Shown: one piece after another, positions 1-5,603 of the stretch
Layout of the letters: each line of letters starts with the position of its first letter
How positions within the stretch are numbered: the stretch's first letter is position 1
Assembly: GCA_019242065.1 (NCBI GenBank)
Contig: JAFAWJ010000221.1
Span: 1-6,393, forward strand
From: Chloroflexota bacterium
GTDB taxonomy: Bacteria; Chloroflexota; UBA6077; CF-72
Length of the DNA: 6,393 nt
Reading direction: 5' to 3'
Position numbers and translations under genes: made by a program
Notes under the pieces: generated by a model
The model's database searches: none
What the model saw: the letters and a program-made list of their open reading frames with translations, nothing else
Told to the model about the DNA's origin: nothing

Positions 1-3000
1 ATCTACTCCACAGTGCGGCGACGGACGACTCCACAGCTGTGCGCGGGAATTCGCCGGCCGTTCGCACCTCGGTCGCAAACGGCTCGAACGGCGGGAGGGC
101 GTCCAGATCCACCTTTCCGTTGGCGTTCGTCGGGAGCGAGGGCACAACCATGAATGAGGACGGAATCATCTGCTCGGGCACTTGCGCCCAGAGGAATCTC
201 CTGATCGCTTGGGGCGAAAATGTCTCGGCGTCAGCAACCACGAGATACGCGACGAGGCACTTCTCGTCGGGCAGTTCTCCGCCTACGACAACCGCGGTCT
301 GCCGCACGCCGGGATAGGCGAGTAACGCGGCCTCGATCTCTCCTGGCTCGATACGGAAGCCACGCAGCTTGATCTGCTGGTCTACACGCCCGAGGTAATC
401 CAGCCGTCCGTCGGTGAGAAACCGCGCGAGATCGCCGGTGCGGTACATCCGGGCGTGAGGCCCATCGCCGAGTACATCGGGTAGGAACATCTGGCGAGTC
501 AGGTCCTCATCGTCGAGGTAGCCGCGACCGACGCCGATTCCCGCCACATACAGCTCGCCAACAACCCCCCGCGGCACCGGCCGCAGGTGGGAATCAAGCA
601 CATAGATGTTCATGTTCGGAATGGGACGCCCGATTGGAACCCGGATCGCCGAGATGGGTGGTGGCATGTCGATGACTTCGTGCGTCACATCGTCGGAACA
701 TTCGGTCGGACCATACGCGTTGATAACCGGAACCGCGGGATAGTGCTCCAGCCAGCGTCGGCACAGCGCCGGCGGCAGTACCTCGCCCGTGACGATCAGC
801 CACCGCATCGCTGCGAGCCGCGGGCGGCGTGGTCCAAGACGATCTATCTCATCCAATATGGCCGCCAGCATAGTTGGCACGAGCTCCGCGACGGACGTGC
901 CGGCGTCGAATGCCTCGAGAAGTCGCCTCGGAGCGTGCGTCGTCTCGTCCGAGAGAAAACAGACCTGCGCTCCGACGAGCAGCGGCGCGAGCATCTGCCA
1001 GACTGATATATCGAAGCTCTGACCGGCGATCTGCGCGACAGTATCTGACGAGGTGAGACGGAGCGCGTGGATCTTTGCGTACAGGTGATTCAGCATGCCG
1101 CGCTGCTCAATCATCGCCCCTTTGGGAATTCCGGTCGACCCGGAAGTGTACATGACATACGCCAGATCCGAGGGGGCGCACCTTGACGCGACATTCTCTG
1201 CAGGGGCGCTCAGTTGCAGAAGTGCTTTGAGCGACAACATTGGCCCATGGACCTCGTCATCGTCCTGTGTGTGTGACGGCATGAGGCGCCCTGAAATCGA
1301 CCCGCCGACAACACACACCCGTGCTCTGCTCCGGGCCAGCAGTCTGCGCAGGCGTTCGATGGGCTGCAGCGGATCGAGAGGGAGGTACGCTCCTCCTGCT
1401 TTCAGCACTCCGAGAATCCCTGCCAGAAGGTCCGCATTCCGATCTGCGACCACCGCCACCACGACGCCTGCCGCAACCCCTCTGGCTACCAGTGCGCTAG
1501 CAACGCTGTTTGCGCGGGCATTGAGCGCACCGTACGTCAAACGAACGTCTCCGTCGGTCACGGCTAGAGCCTGTGGTGTGCGCTCCACCTGCCACTCGAA
1601 CTGTTCAGCGAAGCAAGTGTCCAGCGCAAACGGCTCGCCGGCGCCTTGACCCATGTGCAGGAGCTGGAAGTGCTCCTCGCTGTCAAACAGGGGAAGATCT
1701 GAGATGCGTTGGTCGGAATTTTCCGCTACCGCCGACAGGAGCGTTTCGTACTCCCGCGTCATCGACACGATGGTGTCCGCCTTGAAGAGGTCGCAACAAT
1801 ACTCCCACTCCACGAGGAGAGACCGGTCGCGCGTCGTCCGTCCGGGTGCTCGCCGATCCGCCTGCGCGTCGAGATCGGACAGCACAGTGATATCGATGTC
1901 GAACTTTGCCGAGCCGTTGTAGCGAAACTGCATTGTCGCAGTGAGGTCTTCCAACTCCCAGGTCGAGGTCGGTTCCTCATCGAAGCTGAACATCACGTCG
2001 AAGAATGGATTGCGACTGTTGTCACGACTGTGGTGGAGATCGTCCACGATCATCTCGAACGGAAGTTGCTGATGCTCCAGCGCTTCACGCACTACTCGGG
2101 CCGTTCTGCGGAGCAGCGCAGAAAATGTGGGATCGTCGCTCAGGTCGCTGCGGAGGGGCAAGCTATTGGCAAGCATTCCGACGAGATTCTCGGTTCCAGG
2201 TGCTGCTCGGTTTGCGACCGCGGTGCCAGTGACCAGATCAGTTCGGCCAGTGCGCCGATGGAGCTGTACCTGGAAAGCTGCAAACATGACGACGAACAAG
2301 GTAACGCCCTCGCGACGCGCCAATGCACGAAGCGCCATCGCAAGCGAGTGCGACAGAACGTGAGTTCGCGTGGCGCCCCGAAAGGTGCGCACCTTCGGCC
2401 TGGGGAAGTCCTGGGGGATTTCGAGGGGCGCCGGGCAGTTCTCCAGCGCCGTCCGCCAGAAGGTCATCAAATCTTCGAGCAGTGGGCCGCTCAGCCGACT
2501 TCGTTCCCAGGCAGCGTAGTCCGCGAAGCGGACTGTCACCTGCGGCAGAGGGGACGGTTTGCCTGCGCGAAACGCGGCATACAGTTCACGCAGCTCGCGT
2601 AATAGAATGGCGCGGGAGCGGCCATCATGACCGAAGTGGTGCTCCACCTGGACCAAAATATGATCGTCAGGCGCGAGCCGGACCAGAGTCCAGCGAATGA
2701 GGGGAAAGCGCGTGAGATCAAACGGTCGGCGGCATTCGTCATCGATATATCGCTCGGCTGCCGCGTTCCGGTCCGCCACCGAGGATAGATCGACCAACGG
2801 CAGGTGGACCGGCCACGCCGCGTGCACTTCCTGGAGGATGCCCGCCGGCGTCATCGGGAAGGAGGTCCTCAGAATTTCGTGCCGACGGACGATCTCGCTG
2901 AGAGCACGGTTGAGCACGTCGATGTCCAGAAATCCGACGAACCGAATAGTGCACTGGTTGTTGTAGGGCACCGCTTGCGCGCACAACTGGCTCACCAGCC

Positions 3001-4681
3001 AGATTCCCTGCTGTCCGAAGGTCGCGGGCGGCGACTCGTCCCGCGGAGCGGGCGCGACGAGTCGACCGCGGGTCCCGCCAGCCAGACCCAGGCACGCGTC
3101 AACCTTGGCTGCCAGGCTAGCAATCGTTGGCGAGTCGAACACGCTCAGGAGTGGGAGCTCGCGACCGATCACGTCCGCGAGGCGAGTTGCCAGGCGGATC
3201 GCAAGCAACGAGTCTCCGCCGAGGTCGAAGAAGCTCGCATCCATGTCTACCTGATCCACCCCGAGCACCTCCGCCCAGATGCGCGAGACCAGGGTTTCGG
3301 TTGTTGAGGCGGGCCGACCCGAAGCCCACTGCTGACTCAGCGAGTTGGGCGCGAACCCCGCAGGTGGAAGTCCGGAATAGTCGATTTTACCGCTGGGTGC
3401 AATCGGCAGCTCCGAGAGGCACACGAACGTGGCCGGAAGCATATGCTCCGGCAGTTGACCTGCCAGGAAGGTCCGCAACTCCATCGGGGTGAGGGTGTCT
3501 TGCTGATGGGACACTGGCGTCACGTAGGCGACCAGGCGCGTATCGCCCGCTCGGTTTTTGGCTGGGGCAACCGCGGCGCGGGCGACGAGAGGATGCCGTT
3601 CCAACACGGCTTCGACCGTGCTGGGCTCGACACGGAAGCCGCGGATCTTTATCTGTCGGTCCACTCTGCCCACGAACTCCATTGTGCCGTTGGGGAGCAC
3701 GCGGCCCAGATCGCCAGTCCTGTACAGGCGCGCTCCAGGCCGTCGCCCGATCGGATCCGGACCAAAGCGCTCGGCGGTCAGATCAGGGCGTTCGATATAT
3801 CCACGTGCCACTCCCAGCCCACCTAGATAGATCTCTCCAGCCGTACCCGCGGCGACCGGCCGCATTCTGCCATCTAGAATGTGAATCTGCACGTTCGGGA
3901 GCGGATGTCCGATCGGTACCTCTCGCGCCGGTTGCGTCGGATGCTCCGACACGTCGCCAATTGTTGCGACGATGGTCGCCTCCGTCGGCCCGTAAGTGTT
4001 GACAATGCGTGGGTACCCACCCGTGAGCGTCTGCCACGCCTCGAGTGTCTCAGGGCGCGCTCGCTCCGAGCCAAGGATGAGCAGGCGCAATGAGGGCGGC
4101 AGTGCGAGACGTCCTGTCACAATCTCGGCTGTTAGCTCGTGCCAGTACGAACTCGGCAGACCAAGCACGGTGATGGCCCACTCCTGGCACCGTTCAAGGA
4201 ACTCACGCGCCGACCGCAGCATCCGATCGTTGCGCAGAACAAGGCAGGCGCCACTGGTGAACGCAATGCAGATCTCTTCGAGGCTCGCGTCGAATGCTGG
4301 AGCAGCGAACTGAAGAACGCGATCGCTCGGTTTCATGGCATACGCGCGGTTTGCGTGAACGACGTAGTTGGCAAGCGCGTGTCGCTCGACGACCACTCCT
4401 TTCGGGACGCCCGTGGAGCCCGAAGTAAAGATCACGTAGGCTGCAGACGTCGACGGCACATCGACAAGCAGGTTGTCGACCGCCGCCGCATCAACCGTGC
4501 TCTCCAGGAGGTCCAGAACTATGCTGTCGCTTTGGTAGGCTGACGTGCAGCGTTCCGCGTGCAACGAATCAGTCAGCAGCACGTCGACTGGGGCCTGCGC
4601 CGCCAGTGCCTCGAGATAGGGGCGAGGGCTGGCTGGATCAATCGGGAGGAATGCACCACCAGCCTTCAACACCGCCAGCAT
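1..4681 (-). CDS. NRPS: remainder of A1, PCP1, condensation domain, A2, start of PCP2 (partial, runs off the left edge)
   Basis: At least 1560 codons are open from the first in-frame ATG (4679-4681; the frame itself is open from 4744) to the window edge. Residues are numbered from that ATG. A1: LKAGGAF 5-11, TSGSTGVPKG 86-95, FDASLEE 130-136, NTYGPTE 228-234, GEIYLGG 282-288, YRTGD 320-324, core lysine in PSGKID (K432). PCP1: FFDLGGDSLL with phosphopantetheine serine S491 (3209-3211). Condensation domain from about 551: HHFGHDG at 681-687 intact, RNPFFDVMF about 890-898. A2: LTYGALN 1048-1054, TSGSTGIPKG 1179-1188, FDISVWQ 1223-1229, NAYGPTE 1321-1327, NGKVD with K1523. PCP2 begins about 1545. 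A domains adenylate an amino acid, carriers hold it as a thioester, and the C domain forms the peptide bond. No epimerase precedes the C domain, so an LCL-type domain is expected. The start is probably not genuine: the gene should be continuous with the MbtH/A1 fragment upstream. Confidence 0.93.
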   Translation of the reverse strand, partial: MLAVLKAGGAFLPIDPASPRPYLEALAAQAPVDVLLTDSLHAERCTSAYQSDSIVLDLLESTVDAAAVDNLLVDVPSTSAAYVIFTSGSTGVPKGVVVERHALANYVVHANRAYAMKPSDRVLQFAAPAFDASLEEICIAFTSGACLVLRNDRMLRSAREFLERCQEWAITVLGLPSSYWHELTAEIVTGRLALPPSLRLLILGSERARPETLEAWQTLTGGYPRIVNTYGPTEATIVATIGDVSEHPTQPAREVPIGHPLPNVQIHILDGRMRPVAAGTAGEIYLGGLGVARGYIERPDLTAERFGPDPIGRRPGARLYRTGDLGRVLPNGTMEFVGRVDRQIKIRGFRVEPSTVEAVLERHPLVARAAVAPAKNRAGDTRLVAYVTPVSHQQDTLTPMELRTFLAGQLPEHMLPATFVCLSELPIAPSGKIDYSGLPPAGFAPNSLSQQWASGRPASTTETLVSRIWAEVLGVDQVDMDASFFDLGGDSLLAIRLATRLADVIGRELPLLSVFDSPTIASLAAKVDACLGLAGGTRGRLVAPAPRDESPPATFGQQGIWLVSQLCAQAVPYNNQCTIRFVGFLDIDVLNRALSEIVRRHEILRTSFPMTPAGILQEVHAAWPVHLPLVDLSSVADRNAAAERYIDDECRRPFDLTRFPLIRWTLVRLAPDDHILVQVEHHFGHDGRSRAILLRELRELYAAFRAGKPSPLPQVTVRFADYAAWERSRLSGPLLEDLMTFWRTALENCPAPLEIPQDFPRPKVRTFRGATRTHVLSHSLAMALRALARREGVTLFVVMFAAFQVQLHRRTGRTDLVTGTAVANRAAPGTENLVGMLANSLPLRSDLSDDPTFSALLRRTARVVREALEHQQLPFEMIVDDLHHSRDNSRNPFFDVMFSFDEEPTSTWELEDLTATMQFRYNGSAKFDIDITVLSDLDAQADRRAPGRTTRDRSLLVEWEYCCDLFKADTIVSMTREYETLLSAVAENSDQRISDLPLFDSEEHFQLLHMGQGAGEPFALDTCFAEQFEWQVERTPQALAVTDGDVRLTYGALNARANSVASALVARGVAAGVVVAVVADRNADLLAGILGVLKAGGAYLPLDPLQPIERLRRLLARSRARVCVVGGSISGRLMPSHTQDDDEVHGPMLSLKALLQLSAPAENVASRCAPSDLAYVMYTSGSTGIPKGAMIEQRGMLNHLYAKIHALRLTSSDTVAQIAGQSFDISVWQMLAPLLVGAQVCFLSDETTHAPRRLLEAFDAGTSVAELVPTMLAAILDEIDRLGPRRPRLAAMRWLIVTGEVLPPALCRRWLEHYPAVPVINAYGPTECSDDVTHEVIDMPPPISAIRVPIGRPIPNMNIYVLDSHLRPVPRGVVGELYVAGIGVGRGYLDDEDLTRQMFLPDVLGDGPHARMYRTGDLARFLTDGRLDYLGRVDQQIKLRGFRIEPGEIEAALLAYPGVRQTAVVVGGELPDEKCLVAYLVVADAETFSPQAIRRFLWAQVPEQMIPSSFMVVPSLPTNANGKVDLDALPPFEPFATEVRTAGEFPRTAVESSVAALWSR

Positions 4682-4686
4682 CGCGA

Positions 4687-4698
4687 TGATCAGTCGGA
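4687..4698 (-). other. Frameshift site splitting adenylation domain A1
   Basis: On the minus strand the upstream frame reads cgc tcc tcc gac TGA (R-S-S-D-stop). One frame over, the sequence reads ctg atc atc gcg atg ctg gcg gtg (L-I-I-A-M-L-A-V) and continues unbroken through the NRPS. Adding one base after gac, for example gac ctg atc, restores RSSDLIIAMLAVLKAGG, a textbook stretch of an adenylation domain between core motifs A1 and A2. The downstream frame closes upstream at a TAA at 4745-4747, so the shift must lie between 4692 and 4744. Homology places it at 4692/4693. I see no homopolymer and no slippery heptamer, so programmed frameshifting is unlikely. A true mutation or an assembly indel is more likely. 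Confidence 0.85.
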
Positions 4699-5142
4699 GG
4701 AGCGAGGCAAGGCGATGCCGACCAGGACTTCCGGCCCCACGTGTTTAACGTGCCGAAGAAAGTTTCCTAACTGATTCGCTTTCCGATTCAACTCCTTGTA
4801 AGACAGCCGATTCTTGCCGTCGATCAGCGCCAGAGACCCGGGTGACTTCTCGGCGTGACGCTCGAAGAGCCGGTGAATGTCGGTTTCGAGAGCACTGCCC
4901 GCAGTTGCATCCGAGCCGTGATGGTGCGCAGGCCCGCCTGTCAGCTGCTGTCGCAAACTGAGCGGCCTCAAATCCGTCCACATTCGCGCGATGGCGGCGA
5001 GGCACACGTCCTTTGAGCCGGTCAGGCCGATCGCTGCCCAGCCCGCGGGTAGCTCACACCCTGCCGGCCAGATCGAGTACTGCTCTTCGCCGTTAGCCAC
5101 CACCGAATACGCGGTGGAGCCGCCATCTTCAAGAGTTGCCAC
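4690..5142 (-). CDS. NRPS N-terminal part: MbtH-like domain fused to the start of adenylation domain A1 (frame ends early)
   Basis: This 150-residue product is the N terminus of the NRPS. Residues 1-67 form a complete MbtH-like domain: NGEEQYSIWP at 17-26, PAGW at 32-35, CL at 47-48 and WTDLRPLSL at 55-63. The three tryptophans typical of the family (W25, W35, W55) are present. MbtH-like domains bind adenylation domains and help them fold and activate amino acids. A linker with three histidines (68-86) leads into the start of A1, with core motif A1 LSYKELN at 113-119 and GIALPRSSD at 142-150. The frame then meets TGA. The expected continuation (LIIAMLAVLKAGGAF) lies in another frame directly downstream. 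I chose the GTG at 5140-5142 because AAGGAGG sits 4 nt upstream and gives a normal MbtH length. An upstream in-frame GTG at 5196 would add 18 unrelated residues. MbtH-A fusions are known, for example NikP1 and SlgN1. The domain calls are firm; whether the stop is biological is not. Confidence 0.9.
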   Translation of the reverse strand: MATLEDGGSTAYSVVANGEEQYSIWPAGCELPAGWAAIGLTGSKDVCLAAIARMWTDLRPLSLRQQLTGGPAHHHGSDATAGSALETDIHRLFERHAEKSPGSLALIDGKNRLSYKELNRKANQLGNFLRHVKHVGPEVLVGIALPRSSD

Positions 5143-5146
5143 AGCC

Positions 5147-5153
5147 CCTCCTT
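5147..5153 (-). promoter_or_regulatory. Ribosome binding site of the NRPS gene
   Basis: AAGGAGG on the minus strand is followed by four bases and then GTG (5140-5142). It is a full anti-Shine-Dalgarno match and decides the start codon of the MbtH-NRPS gene over the upstream in-frame GTG at 5194-5196, which has only a weaker, badly spaced GAGG. Confidence 0.8.
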
Positions 5154-5164
5154 GGAGGTGTGGT

Positions 5165-5175
5165 GTATCACATAC
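5165..5175. promoter_or_regulatory. Short palindrome in the NRPS leader, possible operator
   Basis: GTAT-CAC-ATAC is a perfect 4-bp inverted repeat around a 3-bp centre, lying 12 bp upstream of the NRPS ribosome binding site. The size and symmetry suit a repressor half-site pair, but a palindrome this short can occur by chance. Confidence 0.2.
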
Positions 5176-5219
5176 CGCTCCGGCGTCTTGCGCCACACGT
5201 GCTCCGGTTCCTCAGGTTA

Positions 5220-5225
5220 GTATTA
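5220..5225 (-). promoter_or_regulatory. Weak candidate -10 element for the NRPS gene
   Basis: TAATAC on the minus strand resembles a sigma70 -10 box and would give a leader of roughly 70 nt before the GTG at 5142. At the 17-bp spacing the -35 position reads TCCACG, which is not a consensus match. Any promoter here would therefore need an activator or another sigma factor. No better leftward promoter was seen between 5143 and 5362. Confidence 0.25.
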
Positions 5226-5242
5226 CGCAGCGGCCGTCTCTA

Positions 5243-5253
5243 CGTGGATCACG
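5243..5253. promoter_or_regulatory. Palindrome overlapping the presumed leftward -35 position
   Basis: CGTG-GAT-CACG is an inverted repeat with 4-bp arms and a 3-bp centre. It covers the position where the -35 of the candidate leftward promoter would lie, so an activator or repressor site is conceivable. The arms are short and the assignment is speculative. Confidence 0.2.
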
Positions 5254-5300
5254 CTCGCATCCAACCGCGAGGGTGCACGCGTTGCTCGTAACGTCATCAC

Positions 5301-5329
5301 TTGACTGAGAGGCCACGCTGCGGTATAAG
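5301..5329 (+). promoter_or_regulatory. Near-consensus sigma70-type promoter for the rightward genes
   Basis: TTGACT (5301-5306) and TATAAG (5324-5329) are separated by exactly 17 bp, each one base away from consensus (TTGACA/TATAAT). Transcription would start near 5336, leaving a leader of about 27 nt before the ATG at 5363. The hexamer GTAACG occurs just upstream (5288-5293) and just downstream (5331-5336) of the promoter as a direct repeat 43 bp apart. This is the strongest promoter-like signal in the window. Confidence 0.65.
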
Positions 5330-5351
5330 GGTAACGAGTTATCGACACGCT

Positions 5352-5356
5352 GGGAG
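5352..5356 (+). promoter_or_regulatory. Ribosome binding site of the small rightward gene
   Basis: GGGAG lies 6 nt upstream of the ATG at 5363 and continues into AGG (GGGAGAGG, 5352-5359). With the promoter at 5301-5329 it forms a well-spaced expression signal, which is the main reason to believe the short ORF that follows. Confidence 0.65.
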
Positions 5357-5362
5357 AGGTGT

Positions 5363-5530
5363 ATGCCCTGGCAAGAACGAGAGGCGTCCGCGAAGCCAGC
5401 AGAGGCGCTGAAAAGCCGGCTGCAGAACAACACGTTGACGGAGGAGGACCGACGCCAACTCCTCGAACTCGTCGAGCGCGCGGAGCAGGCGGCCGAATCG
5501 TTGTACGACGCGGCGGTACTCGGCTGGTAA
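5363..5530 (+). CDS. Small helical protein of unknown function (55 aa; possibly a frameshifted 79-aa protein)
   Basis: I do not recognise this protein. It starts MPWQEREASAKPAEALKSRL and is rich in Glu, Gln, Arg, Ala and Leu. The TEEDRRQLLELVERAEQAAE stretch strongly predicts an amphipathic helix or coiled coil. It has no signal peptide, membrane segment or cysteine and is probably cytoplasmic. It has a good ribosome binding site and a near-consensus promoter of its own and is transcribed away from the NRPS gene. The frame stops at TAA (5528-5530). Just after, in the +1 frame, a plausible helical continuation (NHVVELLQ, then LQELVALIVGP) ends at TGA 5601-5603, overlapping the GTG of the next gene. 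Removing one base near 5520 would give a continuous 79-residue helical protein. It could be a small adaptor or partner for the downstream protein, but this is only context. Confidence 0.55.
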   Translation: MPWQEREASAKPAEALKSRLQNNTLTEEDRRQLLELVERAEQAAESLYDAAVLGW

Positions 5531-5603
5531 TCATGTAGTCGAGCTCTTGCAGTCCGCGCATTGCGAGCTGCAAGAGCTTGTTGCGTTGATCGTGGGCCCG
5601 TGA
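5520..5603 (+). other. Probable out-of-frame continuation of the small gene
   Basis: Read from about 5520, this frame gives AGNHVVELLQSAHC then ELQELVALIVGP and stops at TGA 5601-5603. Upstream of 5520 the same frame is Arg/Ser-rich and looks like a shadow, so coding character switches between frames near here. The hydrophobic heptad-like spacing matches the helix of the preceding ORF. The stop overlaps the next gene's GTG as GTGA, a typical coupling junction. The alternative is that the small gene really ends at 5530 and this is non-coding. Confidence 0.4.
5542..5578 (+). repeat. Long inverted repeat (hairpin) between the two rightward genes
   Basis: AGCTCTTGCAG (5542-5552) and CTGCAAGAGCT (5568-5578) are a perfect 11-bp inverted repeat around 15 nt. 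The interior can pair further (CGC with GCG), giving a long RNA hairpin. It starts 11 nt after the TAA of the small ORF and ends 21 nt before the GTG at 5600. There is no T-run after it, so it is not a classical intrinsic terminator. It could attenuate or stabilise the transcript, or be a by-product of two Glu-Leu/Leu-Gln-rich stretches if the region is coding. Confidence 0.55.

Noticed and set aside
1095..1649. 184-codon open frame on the plus strand
   Set aside because: It is antisense to A2 motifs A1-A3 of the NRPS. Its low-complexity Ser/Arg/Ala/Thr content is typical of a shadow.
1709..2602. 297-codon open frame on the plus strand
   Set aside because: It lies wholly antisense to the condensation domain, whose frame carries HHFGHDG and other core motifs. 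Its composition (Arg/His/Cys-rich, no recognisable motif) is that of a GC-rich shadow frame.
2739..3095. 118-codon open frame on the minus strand
   Set aside because: It is in a different frame from the continuous NRPS frame that encodes the PCP1-C junction here.
4687..4744. Programmed ribosomal frameshift in A1
   Set aside because: No slippery heptamer, homopolymer or downstream structure is evident near 4690-4700, and programmed frameshifting inside an NRPS adenylation domain is not an established mechanism.
4745..5005. 86-codon minus-strand open frame overlapping the MbtH/A1 fragment
   Set aside because: It is an out-of-frame shadow of the MbtH/A1 coding sequence. It matters only because its TAA (4745-4747) limits how far upstream the downstream NRPS frame can extend.
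5143..5196. Upstream GTG (5194-5196) as start of the MbtH-NRPS gene
   Set aside because: It would add 18 residues unlike MbtH N termini and lacks a well-placed ribosome binding site, while GTG 5142 has AAGGAGG directly upstream.
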